This document shows positions 46,770-58,309 of a stretch of DNA of 64,000 nucleotides, piece by piece. The stretch comes from Armillaria gallica (taxonomy: Eukaryota > Basidiomycota > Agaricomycetes > Agaricales > Physalacriaceae). Within the stretch, counting starts at the first letter, position 1, and every line of letters starts with the position of its first letter. Location: NCBI GenBank assembly GCA_037576215.1, contig JBANDB010000007.1, positions 713,001 through 777,000 of the forward strand, in the 5' to 3' direction. The position numbers and the translations under genes are program-made. Under the pieces are notes generated by a model. The model saw only the letters and a list, made by a program, of their open reading frames with translations, was not told the origin of the DNA and ran no database searches.

Positions 46770-47460
46770 ATCTGTGTCAGCTCCCACGTTCCTTCGACTG
46801 TTACCATCATCACCGTCGACGGACGGCGCGACGTTCTCAAGTACACACCGACGAGGGTACTCAGTCAGCGGGAAGACCCGCAAAGAAATCATTGCATGCC
46901 AGGCCAACTAGTACGCGATCAACACGCGTCAATCGTCTCACGGACAGGACAAGGCACCTAGGCGCTGTTCGTGGTTGGCGACGTTGAGCATGGTACAAAG
47001 TACAGGAATACATCGACAGGATCCAGAAAAGATTCTCCATCGTGCGGCGGGCGGAAGGGATTCTGAGAAACGAACGCCAAGGGAAGAAAAGGTACGTTCT
47101 GTCTCTGTAGCTATCTGACAATAGTTCTGACCAGCACCTCCTTCACCATCAAGATATCTCTCCAATCATGATACGATGAACTCTTGGACGGGGAGCTGAA
47201 CGAGACCACGACAAATGTCGTGACTCCAAAGTCTTCACAGACTCAATGGACTTCGACAATTTCGTTCTTCCCGGCGGTCCGCTCTTCAAGTTTGTACCTC
47301 GTGTCTTCCCTTGGTCGTCTTTTTCGAACGAGTTCAAGCCGGATTGGCGTCGTTCTGACAAGCGAGATGCGGGACGGCATCTGTGCCCCGTACTCGGATG
47401 TACAACCGCCTGTACGAGACGTCTTTTGGTTCGCTTTTGGCATCACATATAGGTGAGTTG
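46770..47460 (+). repeat. Duplicated gene fragment, copy 1
   Basis: Similar in sequence and order to 52460-52920. Shared blocks include cccacgttccttcgactgtt and ccgtcgacggac, the YxDELLDGELNE/YDELFDEKQQTT coding stretch (about 47175), and an intron-like GTACGTTYTRTC (about 47091). A later block near 47390-47420 (tcggatgtacaaccg..gtacgagac) recurs near 54675. The frame encodes helical sequence but is broken. Confidence 0.55.
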
Positions 47461-48284
47461 CCGATGCTCGCTTTCACATTCTGGTTGACATGCTCACCTA
47501 AATTCATCAGCATCTCGTCTCTTTCCTTCTGATCTCTTCATATCATGTCTGAGGCAGGGAGGTACGCAGACAGTGGGAGATTTGAAGGACAGAATGTTTC
47601 CATATATGAAGGGCCCAATATCGTTCACTTCTGGGCTTTCACCCGCACCAATATTTTCCTTCACACCGGCTGTCCATCTTATACGTTGCCCGCGACCTGC
47701 CGCCCCTGTCGAACGCGTGTTTTGCTTGAGAATGTCCCACCGGTCGCCCACCACCCACTGTGCCAAGCCATCAATAAACGCTTGAAGAGCGAAAAGGGTC
47801 GCAACGGAGGGGATAGTGTTCACGACACGGAGTTTGAGGATTCAAACGCATGACCGCCTACCCAACCGTTCGCATAACGTACCGAAAGGTGCGCGATATC
47901 TTCCAATTTTGTCGTTTTCGCTGACGCCATGTTTACAGGTCGTCGAGGGTACCACGGAGCTGCTTGAATGGCTGACGACAAGCCCAGATTTGAGTGACGA
48001 CTATCAAGGCTGACTGGTCCGCATTTGATTCATCGCCCTACTGGTGAGTCTCACCACAACTTTTATTGGTTCCTTCTAACGAGTCTACTGCAGCGCAATA
48101 GCAGCAAGAATATGTGCTTATCCCGGCCATCATTACAGTACCGATCTTTTTCCCATAGCAAATACGAGAGAGTCGGCCGGATAGAGGAGGAGTGACCCGA
48201 GCGAGGAGGTCATTTTGTAGGGTTATGCCCTTCTCAATAGGTAAATTTATTTTGCGTAACAATTTGCAACGGTAGACTCACTGA
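47461..48284. other. No recognisable gene
   Basis: Contains short overlapping frames on both strands (for example 47545-47853) with no domain signature. Confidence 0.4.
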
Positions 48285-49303
48285 TCACACAGTGACGGGT
48301 CGATCGGTTGAACCAATTTTGGGATGAATTAAACCCATGCCAACAGCCCAATCCTCCCTCTTGCTCTCTAAAACCAGCTTTTTCGCCATATCCAGCCTCC
48401 GCTTGTACTTCTCCGGCTTTCCTTTGTTTGCACGACACAGTCGTACATGTGCAAACATCGCGTCAAGGAATTGCACAGGGTTGAAAAAGTGGCAGAGCAA
48501 AGTAGCAAGCACGCAATAAGCAAGCTTCCCACCGTCGATGCATTAAAGGCGAGGATGGCGGATGAATAGACCATTATTGTGGCGAACATTACAGAAAAGC
48601 TCTCTGGAGCTGAAAGGTCTCGCAGCCATTGGCCTGCCGTCACAGCCTTCAGATCGTTTATCGTCCCCTGCAAACGCACCCAACGATCCTGGCTCAGCAG
48701 GATGAGCAGATCCCCGTCACCAGTCTCTGTAGCACCTTTCCATCCCTGCTGGCTCCTCCGCTTAATGATGACCACATTGATCAACCTGGCTGAAACGAAC
48801 ATCCCTAGCACCCCAACTCCCCACCAATCCCCGATAACACATAGGAGCACGACCACCGATATAGTTGATATCGGACATAGGAAGTACAGAATGGTCGCAG
48901 GAATTCCGGCGACAAACAACGACTGGATCACGCGTTTTGGGAGGGATATATAGGTGTTCTGGGAAGGATTTTGGGACACCCGGGCTGTGACAAGGTGTCC
49001 GGTCTGGCCAATGCTTTGCAGGTAGCTCACAGTAGCGGGGTTTTCAACGCGAAACACATATCCACTGGTCATCGCGCCAGTCGTAGGAAATTCTCCCCGG
49101 TTGATTTCATCAGCACATTGTTGTTTGTGCATGCCCGGTACCAGGACGAGCACGTCGAGGAAGCAGGCTCCTCCAACTAGCGCCGTCCTCAGTGTGACAG
49201 CGGGGAGGTCTGCGAGAGCGAGGAGCCCTGCGGCTTCGAGGGTTATGGGACTTGAGATAGTCAGAATGAGAGGAAGCTCGCGAAAATGGCGGAATTCAAA
49301 CAT
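48285..49303 (-). pseudogene. Paralogous integral membrane protein, frameshifted C terminus
   Basis: The 311-codon frame 49303-48368 is homologous over its length to the plus-strand gene at 51165. Shared blocks are PALVGG/TALMG near the N terminus, NRGEFP.TG.MT.G..FRVENPATV, LLSQDRWVRLQG.INDLK, TAGQWLRD and NAST.GSLLIACLLL. After MYDCVVQ the frame turns into unrelated sequence, while the expected C terminus (YKRRLDMAKKLVLESKREDW) continues in another frame (48512-48285). A small frameshift near 48430 explains this. About four hydrophobic segments suggest a membrane protein. The function of this basidiomycete family is unknown to me. The pair is in inverted orientation, 1.9 kb apart. Confidence 0.7.
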
Positions 49304-51164
49304 GAGGAAAGGAGGAAGGGAGTAAGTTCATGGCGATGTGTAGTTGGTGCTGATGAGGAATACGAGGCGTGGAACCGGCCGTGGAGTGAGGATCTGCTGA
49401 TTGTATTGCTGTATGATGCTGTAAAGAAGAACAACGTATCTTTTACAGCATGGGAGTAAACTGTTGTGAAAGACGCTGGTATCGCATCAATCATAAGTCG
49501 ATCAACGTGCTTTGTAGCATAGCCCGCAACGTAATGCTAGTACTGAACATCAACACATCCTGCATTCCAAGGTCAGAAGCATTAACAGCACAATGATTGA
49601 GGAGGTTATACTGATACCGTCAATTGGGAAAGAAAGCTGTAAAGTATACAAGGGTAAGGAAAGCCGATCAGGGAATGGATATACCAGTCTTATACGGGTG
49701 CTGAAACTCTCCAAATCGACGTGGAGAATAGCTTTCGATCATCCAGTCTACACTGACAGGCAGGAAGGCGAAAGTGTTTCGCTACCGGACCTGAATCACT
49801 GTCGGGATCGGTTGGTCCCGCGGGATAAGAGTCAACGACAATGTTGTCTCCGATCCCTGTCCGCTTATCAGCTTTGAAAAAGTGAACTCGTGATAGCAAG
49901 GAGCGACACGTACGAACACACCATTGACCAGTTTGGATGATTGGACTCATTGGATGTCCTAAGACAGTCATCTTTGGATTTGTATCATCGACGATCGTCA
50001 ACGGAGCTGTACAACCGTGCCCTCAAATTGGGGTAAAAAGGTCCTGTACCGGTGTTCGAAGGATTAAGTCGAGATGGATAGATGGAGCATAGGGTAAACT
50101 CTATAGAAGAGATCAGAGCATGAAGATAAGTAGAAAAGTTGACCGGAAGACGGACCGAATTAGCCGATGCTCCCTTCTCTTCGACCAGCGTAGTCATCTC
50201 CAGAAACTCTACATGTCATACTGCCTTATACTCTGAAGACATGCCCAGCTCTACCATCTCTCTAGACTCTCCTCTGATTAGGCTCTATCTTGTCATCACA
50301 AATTTGAGCGTCCTCTGTTCGAATGTATGTTGAATTTTTGGCACAACTTTGCGAGGGTCCAGTGGTCCGGGTTCTGATGAAACGTATAACAGTGTATTCG
50401 TTTAACCTATAAAAAATTCCGCCCTCCAGCTGGGAGACCAAAATTCCGTTACAGCTTACGGGATGCCCACCACACCAGGGTGAAGTATCGCAGGCAGTGC
50501 TTGACAGCTTCTCGCACGTTCTATACAATTTTCAAGAGCGGAGGGCGCTACTCAGGGCGATTCCCAGCACACATGATACAGCTTTGCCTGACAGTAGCAT
50601 TATGGCACCTCAACGCTCTGAAAGTCCTCAATAGATATTTACGGATTCACACGCTAGAGCGAGATAGACCTTCACATCCAAGGAAGAGTTGTTTTGATTC
50701 TCGTTCTAGTCGGATCCAAAAGCCCTAGTCAGCTTCGAATGACCAGTTGAGGATCGCGGTTCTCATTCCTAAGCTTGGTTTTAACCCAGGCCTTGACTGG
50801 TTTTGCTTCAGGTTGGTGCGTGACACTGAAAGCGCACAATAATCATTGCTTCACTGATAATTAAAACTTCGGGCGTCGCAAATATAAGATCATGATTCTT
50901 CTCATCGCCCGAGTGTTACAGACACCACAGCTTTGCGGTTAATGGACGGGTTGCTCATCAATGAACCAGGTGAGTATCAACTCAGACATGTCAATTCAGT
51001 GCTCTGATGTGGGAAACAGATACCCGTAAGATTAAAGCTACGAGAACACATTCCCGACCCCGAGAACTAACACAACAGCATCTCGTACTTAAAATCTGGG
51101 AGCTCTGTGTCTGATCCTCACTTTAAACCGTTCTCGTCTCCCCAACGTTCGACACGTTCTCGTT
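49304..51164. other. Intergenic, no recognisable gene
   Basis: Separates the 5' ends of the two divergent membrane-protein paralogues, so it would contain both promoters. About 50050-50190 resembles 55200-55345 at the DNA level (for example gatggatagatgg..agagatc versus gatagatagacag..agagata, then cgaccag/tcgacggg). No complete gene is visible. Confidence 0.45.
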
Positions 51165-52247
51165 ATGTTTAACACTTCCTCTCTCCCAGGGCCCGTCACC
51201 CTCGATGCCGCGGGGCTTGTCGCCCTAGCAGACCTATCTGCTGTCGCTTTGAGGACAGCCCTAATGGGAACAGCATCTTACCTCGACATTCTTGTCCTTG
51301 CACCAGGAATGCATACACAGCAGTCTGCCGACGACGTCAATCGCGGCGAGTTTCCGATGACCGGCTCGATGACGACTGGAAACATTTTCCGTGTCGAAAA
51401 TCCAGCGACAGTCAGATACCTACAGGACATCAGTCGCACCGGTTGCCTTGTCACTGCTAAGGTATCTTTAAGGCCTCGCTCCTGCAACACACTCAAAACC
51501 TCCCTTTACAGTATCGATCTCTCCCCCATCTACGCCGCTGGAGCTCGTGCAACCCTACTATACCTGCTTTGTCCGGTCTTAACCATTGTCGTCATCGCGC
51601 TCCTTGGAGCCATCAGGGACTTGTGGGCGCTAGCAGTCCTTGGGATGCTTATTCTCGCTAGAACGATCAATGTTGTCGTTATAAAGCGGAGAAGTCGAAA
51701 GGATTGGAAGGGTGCGAAAGAGGAGGGAGAGCTTGACCTCTTCGTGCTCCTCAGTCAGGATCGCTGGGTTCGTTTACAGGGGTCGATAAATGACCTCAAG
51801 ACGGCGACAGCAGGCCAGTGGTTGCGGGATAAGACTGCCAAAGAGAGCTTTGGCATAGGGGTTGCCACGCTGTTGGTCTATGCATCTGCAGCTCTTGCTA
51901 GTAATGCGTCGACTGCGGGGAGCTTGCTTATCGCTTGCTTGCTGCTGTCCTCCGTCGCTCTGTTGGCTCTCAGCAATTACTCGACACGATGCTTGCAGAT
52001 GTATGACTGCGTAGTAGAAAAGGTTAAAGGCCCGGGAACGATGGTGTCATATCCGCGGAGAATGGAAATGGTGAAGGCGCTCATTCGTGAAAGTCAGAGG
52101 AGTGATTGGGCCATTAGGATGGAACTGATTACACCTGAAGAATTAGCGGAGATTCTTGAGTCACTGTCTATGCCGCAGTCTGGTGGATCAGGGAATTCCA
52201 AGCTGGAGAATCGTGGTCTAATAAACCAGACTCAACGATCCGTATGA
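51165..52247 (+). CDS. Putative integral membrane protein, family of unknown function
   Basis: Open frame of 360 codons. Hydrophobic segments lie at residues about 118-140, 142-162, 230-247 and 250-270, with a basic loop after the second (VVIKRRSRKDWKG) and a conserved cytosolic-type stretch LFVLLSQDRWVRLQGSINDL. The C terminus (YPRRMEMVKALIRESQRSDW) is hydrophilic. It has a frameshifted, inverted paralogue at 48285-49303. An insertion relative to that paralogue near residue 103 (RPRSCNTLKTSLYSIDL) could be a short retained intron. Start ATG 51165 is supported by alignment with the paralogue. I recognise the family pattern from basidiomycete genomes but know no function. Confidence 0.75.
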   Translation: MFNTSSLPGPVTLDAAGLVALADLSAVALRTALMGTASYLDILVLAPGMHTQQSADDVNRGEFPMTGSMTTGNIFRVENPATVRYLQDISRTGCLVTAKVSLRPRSCNTLKTSLYSIDLSPIYAAGARATLLYLLCPVLTIVVIALLGAIRDLWALAVLGMLILARTINVVVIKRRSRKDWKGAKEEGELDLFVLLSQDRWVRLQGSINDLKTATAGQWLRDKTAKESFGIGVATLLVYASAALASNASTAGSLLIACLLLSSVALLALSNYSTRCLQMYDCVVEKVKGPGTMVSYPRRMEMVKALIRESQRSDWAIRMELITPEELAEILESLSMPQSGGSGNSKLENRGLINQTQRSV

Positions 52248-52459
52248 AGCAAAGTCGTTCAAGGAATTTATACGGATACCCCAATAGTTCACTAGGACAT
52301 GTATTTATAGTAAATTTGTATCAACTAGTTCTTTCTTCATCGAATAGCCGGTTCTTCCTGTTTGTATGAAAACCTGATGTCCAAGAGCTGGTATGTCCTC
52401 CGGGAATGATTGCGAGAGAAAATGTTTGCATGGAGAATTTTTGCGAAATGAAGAACGCT

Positions 52460-53130
52460 CTCAGGGTGTCATATCCCACGTTCCCACGTTTCTTCGACTC
52501 TTACCATCATCACCCTCGACGGCCTCACACGGACGGCACTACCTTCTCTCCAGTACATGCAAAAGCGCGACAGGATCCTCAATAAGCAATGCAAAGGATC
52601 GTAGGACACGCCAACTGGCCACTTCGTCGGAGCCCTGATTTGCAAGAGGCGCGGTTTGTGGTCGACGTCATTGAGCATGCTACGAAATACAGGGATATGT
52701 TGACTCATGTTGAGGATCTGGAAAAGCTGCTCCATCGTGTGGCGGGCGGAAGGGGCCATGGGTGATTCTGAGAAACCGACGCGAAGGGGAGTAAAGGTAC
52801 GTTTTATCTTAGCTATTTGACAATTATAGCTAGACCATAAATTTATGATAGAAATCCCTTTCGCCATCAAGACGTTTGCTGGCGGCCCTGCTGAAGTCGC
52901 GATACGATGAACTCTTCGATGAGAAGCAACAAACAACTGCGAGGCTACCACAAATAACGCGACTTGAAGGCCTTCTGTCCGATCAGAAATGCAGGGCAAG
53001 TCCAAAATGGAGGTGGGGAACGAGAACGAGATCCAGCTACGCGATGGGCTGACAATGGGAAGATAGAACCGCTCCTCTACGGTGAGTATGGCCTCAATCC
53101 TTGTGGGTGTCCTCGCTCATCCTCAGGCAG
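52460..53130 (+). repeat. Duplicated gene fragment, copy 2
   Basis: Counterpart of 46770-47160. The clearest frame reads EARFVVDVIEHATKYRDM, then EDLEKLLHRVAGG (about 52640-52755). An intron-like GTACGTTTTATC is at about 52797. Then come LLKSRYDELFDEKQQTTARL (about 52880) and KMEVGNENEIQLRDGLTMG (about 53005). The helical character resembles the N-terminal regions of fungal NLR-type genes, but this is only a resemblance. The frame is not continuous. Confidence 0.5.
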
Positions 53131-55942
53131 CTTTGTACCCGTGGAATTCACACCAGCGCCGATACACATATGTGCCTATATCGATACACTATAACGGACA
53201 CTGTCGCACAATTTACCCACCAAATCCTGGGCGACCTAGAACTCTAAACTCGGCACCGTTTCTCGTTGATCCACCACGACTTTATCACCATCGTAAGTCT
53301 TGCGGAACCATCTATCGCTTCCATCGCGCTTACTGGTCCCTTAATTTCTCTCCAAGGCTAACTGCTCCATCCTTGTCCCGATGTCATCAGATTCGGAACA
53401 GGCCTGTCTTGGTATTTTCTGTCATTGCGCCTCTCCTGTTGTCTCTGATGAATCGTTCTGTACTAGCCGGGGCATCGAGACTGACTTCGGCGTCCAACGT
53501 ATGATTCCAAGGTTGAGCTACTATGCAGTTTGTTCATTAACGTGCTAAAGCTTCATCTCTAGCCCCAATTGATATTACCATTTATGCGGGTATGCCTGGA
53601 TAGCAAGTGGCGCGGTCCTCCCGACCTTGCATTGAAGCAAGTACGCTAGAACTTCTACACGCGAAGTTGACGGTTCCATCGACACTGACAAAGCTGGTCG
53701 AAGAGAAGTGGAAAGCCCGTACGCAAACGATTCAAAAGTGAAGACGATCACCTTTACGATCAGTCTGAGGCGTAACAACGGAGTCTACTTTCAGTTTTTG
53801 TCCGTACCAACGACGAGCGGCAGCTTCTCGTGATATTCATCTTTTCCACTCTCTCTTAAACTCGCTCCCTGCTAATGATTCCTCGCATAGTATTATGAAG
53901 ACGTATAGTCGCTTATAAAACATCTCAAACGGCCACTGTGTCGGTTATCAATACACGCGGAGGGGGATATTGAGGTGTGGACTCCGCCGATCTTGGGAAT
54001 AGGGTTCCTGTATACACAGGGAACGAAGAGATGCCAAAGGAGATGCATAAGAAGAAGAAGAGGAAGATCAAGGCTGATGCTGATGCTGAGCGCGGGGATG
54101 GAAGGTACTCCAGAAGGAAGTGATGGAGCTGATATCGCTATGCATTGCAGCTACATACTCGCAGGCATTGTGTTATTACACTAGCTTTCGCGTATTTTTG
54201 GTATTGTAGTACCGGAGAAAGACAAGCCCGGATCAACAAGCCGCAAGGTATTGGCTGGCACACTGCTTCTTTGCTCTCTGCATCGTATCCCTCTGCCAGG
54301 TATGCTGTAAAAAATATGGTGAATGGTACCACAGTATCAGCACAAGTGGTGTTCGAGTGTCAATATTAAAATAAAACAAGGACGCGTCTCGGAATACACG
54401 TGATATTCACCTTGTACGATCAACGATCATACAACGATCACGAAGACTGAGAATCTTCTTCGAACGTCCACCATCGAACTTCGCATCAACGCCCCTTTTT
54501 TGACCTTTGTCTCATCGCTTCGTCAATAATGGATATCTCGTTCGAATAACCTCCACCTCCAAATTTTTGTGCTAAATTTACACAAAGACAACGTTACGCG
54601 TTCAGGCGAGCGAAAGGCAGGGACGGCAGCGGGTCTGGACAGTAGATGCTTCAAATGACTTGTGACCTAGCTCGGATGTACAACCGCTAGTACGAGACAC
54701 GTTTTGATACGGGACAGTTCCGCTTTGTGCATCCGAGGTGAGCTATCGATGGTTATTTTTGTTTCTCTATATTTAACACACCTTCCAACAGAGCTTCCTC
54801 TCACCAACGTTCGGCCCTCCCGCCCCTCCAGACCTTCTCTGGAATTTTTCCCCAGCTACGTTTTCCCTTCCCACAACAACGCCTCCCTCCAGCCTCGAAT
54901 TCAATCCGCGGGCTGCTGCAGCGGAGAAGTGGAAAGGAGAGAAAAGACATAGAGTCACGAGTTTTTAGGATCGACATTCCAGGCGAGTCGTCAATCGTTC
55001 TTTTCTCCACAAGACCTGTAGCCAATATGTCCCCTTTCTTTAGTCCATCTCCCATGCGCCATCATCTTCTCTCCCAATGCCGCTTCATATACTTTCTATC
55101 GTCATTTCCTTGACGTTTCTCCTCGCTGATGCTCTTTGGATTTAATCATCGTCCATGAGGCCACTCCTTCTTGCGTTCCTGGGAGAAAACAGATATGTCC
55201 CAATATTCGACAGACAAAATCGAGATAGATAGACAGAGCGTAGAGTATGTAAAGACTGTAGAAGAGATAATACGTCACAGAGCTGGTCGGAACTCGGACC
55301 AAATGAGCTGAAATTCCTTCTCTTCGACGGGCACCTTGTCGCATGAGATTCAAGTCCGTTGAGGGCAAGATGCATATCAAATTCTTTCTTCATGTTACTA
55401 TTTCTGAGTACTTCCGTGACTGCCTCAAGTTTCAGCAACAACCCATCAGGTCAGAATTGAATTTCCGGTCCTAGGCACCTGCCGACGATTTCCGATGAGG
55501 GCGGTTGGATAACAGTGGCTTCGCTTCGTGGGACACGGCGCCTAATCTATTGGGGAGTACAGCTTTGCTGTAATCACACCTTGTTACCACACTCCATCGC
55601 CTTTCTGAACTTGCCACATAGTACGTGCCTGTGTTACTGTACTATTTCGACCGTAGCTTCATGGGGTGTTACGCGTTATGCTATATGACCAAATGACTAG
55701 AGGTTCATTCACCAAAATATGATGTAAACTTACTATATTTAGGGTTTCCGGCGCCAGCCGGACCCGAAATGCTACCATTTTAAGCGCGTACTACCTCTGC
55801 GGAGGGCTTGTTACGCGTTACGAAATACCGGAAGCTTCACTTCACGAGGCCCTGTTACGCATTATGTGAATTAACGGTCGAAATAGTACAGTACTCTCAA
55901 TATTTCATGTTCTTATTCTCGTTATGACCAGGGATACTGAAA
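53131..55942. other. Gene-poor stretch with remnants of the duplicated segment
   Basis: The 54675-54700 block (tcggatgtacaaccgctagtacgagaca) matches 47395-47420, and 55200-55345 resembles 50050-50190. No long frame with a known domain is present. Confidence 0.4.
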
Positions 55943-56306
55943 ATGGATCGGGATGAATGGTTTCGGCGCTATTATGAGGATGTTATTCTCATGAACAACA
56001 ACGATAATAAGGTAAGCATGTAAAATCATCAAAAGATATTCAATAAATAATGCATAGTGTATAGCGAAGAACACAGGCACTCCTCAAGTATAAGAAGCTT
56101 CCTGAATTCACCGTCTCCTCTTTTGGGTCACAAGTGCCCAAGCAATGGTCGCACGCCGGCAGGAAACCTGTCATACCATCCGCTCTTGCCGACACTCTCT
56201 GTGCCGACCTCATCATTCAAGAACTCTTAGAGAAGTTCAACACCCTCCTTGGTACATCATACACTCTAGGCACTGCAGGTGTACGCTCCGTTCTTGGGCA
56301 CTGCAT
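55943..56306 (+). pseudogene. HET-like gene, 5' part, cut by Gypsy-2
   Basis: ATG 55943 opens a 23-codon exon (MDRDEWFRRYYEDVI..). An intron follows at 56012-56076 (GTAAGC..ACAG), then an exon reading LPEFTVSSFGSQVPKQWS, PSALADTLCADLIIQ, LLEKFNTLLGTSYTLGT and VLGHC, where Gypsy-2 begins. The sequence matches a large agaricomycete family with a HET-like (heterokaryon incompatibility) domain. The reading frame resumes exactly after the Gypsy-2 target duplication at 63505 (I-LEKYDFGTAYAHLR). The gene is therefore split by a single insertion, with TGCAT duplicated. HET-domain proteins act in fungal non-self recognition; the function of this subfamily is not established. Confidence 0.75.
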
Positions 56307-56988
56307 TGTAACCCACAAGGATTACGCGTTATGTTCCTTTGTTTACCTGTAGCGTTAGATGCTTCCACGGATCCTGATCGGATCCGGCATTCTCTTTCTT
56401 TACCTTGTATTATTCCGTTCGTACCGCAACAGATAGTGATTTACAGGGCCGGGCTTGGCCTGGCTTTGAGGGCTTGGGCTTGGCTTGAGTCGGGCCGGGC
56501 TTTCAAAATCGCAAGCCCAAGCCCTGAGCCAAAGCCCTACCAGGCTCGGGCTCAAGCCAGGGCTTGTAGATATGTTTGAAAACATAGATTTGAGAGAGAT
56601 ATGTAAGCATTAATACATGTTTTACGAGCTGTGAAGCTTACTAGATGATCTGAATAGAGCTTAAGGCTGTAATCTCCTTTGATTATGACTAGTGGATGAG
56701 TATCAAGGTGAATTCTGACATTAGAATTGATAGAATACTACCTTGGACAGCCACATACTTGTGAGCTCAAAGCCCTGGCTCGAAGCCCGGGGCTTGGGCT
56801 TTCTCGAGTCGAAGCCTGAGCCCGGGCCCTGATGAAGCCCTACTGTCGGGCCTGGCTTTTTAGGGCTTGGCTTGGCCTGGCTTGGCCTGGCTTTCAGGCT
56901 TGGGCCAAGCCTTGTGAATCACTAGCAACAGAGTTGATTCCTATTCTGTTGCGCATGTTCAGTGTCCCCAGCATCGGGCTGGGTTCCA
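56307..56988 (+). repeat. Gypsy-2 5' LTR, interrupted by a hAT MITE
   Basis: TGTAACCC..GGGTTCCA. Removing the 491-bp hAT MITE and one 8-bp duplication leaves 183 bp, the same length as the 3' LTR at 63317-63499. The two LTRs differ at nine positions, all transitions within CpG. Confidence 0.95.
56434..56924. mobile_element. 491-bp non-autonomous hAT element (MITE)
   Basis: Ends TAGTGATTTACAGGGCC and GGCCAAGCCTTGTGAATCACTA, flanked by GCAACAGA at 56426-56433 and 56925-56932. The 3' LTR shows the empty site with a single GCAACAGA (63438-63445). The subterminal parts are packed with GGGCTTGGC/GCCCGGGC motifs, like hAT-2, and the termini share TAGTGAT with hAT-2. It has no transposase. Confidence 0.95.
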
Positions 56989-57166
56989 CTTTTTTTTGAA
57001 TATCTCTTCAACTCTACCTTGCGATATCATAGAGGCAAAGATCTGTGTTGTACGCAGACCTTCGGCCGACCGCCCTGAATTCCCAACTTCTTTACCCCAA
57101 GAACTCAACGCGCATGCAACCCTGGCCTCAACAGTCCCCAACGGTTCACGCTTAGCTCACCCAAGG

Positions 57167-57926
57167 TAGGGCTGCGTGCCGTCACCGTATTGTACGGTTT
57201 TCGGTAACTGTTATATGGAAGACGGACCGAAGCTGAACGCATCCTAATGACCATTTGTACGGCATGGTATACGGTTGTTCCGTCGCCGTCAAGAGCTCTT
57301 ACAGACGGCCGTACAACGTCGTCATACGGCTTGTATTTTAACTGACTGTTGATCTTATCTAGAGCTTCTCTTAGAGCATATGTATCACGCAAATTAGCCA
57401 AATTAGCCATTCGATGGCATTGCTACATCACCCTAATCCATTTTACTCCTGCACAGTGACTATTCGTGCCTGTCTTGTCAATATCTCATTCGCGTTCAGG
57501 GTTGAAGGCACATGTGATTTCCTTTAATTCTTGTGCACCCTCGGCGTAGCTCAACACGGTGCTGTTCATTGTACTTATAGGTGCATTTCACGGTTCTTCT
57601 GTGATCTTGAAGGCATCTGACTTGCCTTCATGGGTTTTGATTATCTCCCGTGTCCCTCAGGCCATACTACATGTTCTCTCTGTACCCTAATGTTCCTAAT
57701 TTTGCCAGATTCACACGTTGAATGACAAGGGACTTGTTATATGAGTAAATCCATTTTATGCTCTGGTGCACAGTCATCAACGACCGTAGACGGCCGTAAG
57801 GTACCCGTACCGACACCGACGAGGTTTCAAAACTGACCATACGGCACGGTATACGGATAGTTCCGTGACCATCTGGGACCACGTCTTTACGGCCGTATAC
57901 CATTTACGGTATGGTGCGCAGCCCTA
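57167..57926. mobile_element. 760-bp non-autonomous hAT-type element in the Gypsy-2 leader
   Basis: TIRs TAGGGCTGCGTGCCGT and GGTGCGCAGCCCTA are flanked by the identical octamer ACCCAAGG (57159-57166 and 57927-57934). Subterminal regions are rich in ACGGTATACGG/CCGTACGG-type palindromes. It contains no recognisable transposase. The termini differ from the TAGTGAT group, so it belongs to another hAT family. Confidence 0.9.
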
Positions 57927-58309
57927 ACCCAAGGTCAGACAACACCAGCCAGCATGAATTCTATAAAAGCGGAGCCATGCACGAGCAATATCTTGTCTTC
58001 CTACCCCCACCATCGAACACACTGGCACCAGCTTTCGATAATCTGCCCCACCGCGCTGTGAGAGTTTCGTCCCCTACACTTGTATCCTCCCTCTCACCCT
58101 TGACAACCTCAGTCGAGTCACCAGAACGTTCCATGTCGCCTTTGCCCACAGGAGTCCAGCTGCTGGTAGGCCCTGCTCTGCCTGTGACATATATTGATCT
58201 CACAAGACTACCCCATCGTCAAATCATTCGACATGCCTCTACACCAGCTCTACACATCTGAATCAGCCAGGATCTGACACATATATCCACTTTCTCTCCA
58301 GTTCCCAAC

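Noticed and set aside
46370..46987. 205-codon plus-strand frame
   Set aside because: No domain, hydrophobic and arginine-rich stretches look random, and it overlaps the duplicated fragment whose better frame is different.
54773..55055. Minus-strand frames of 61-84 codons
   Set aside because: Overlapping low-complexity frames in a region showing only DNA-level remnants.
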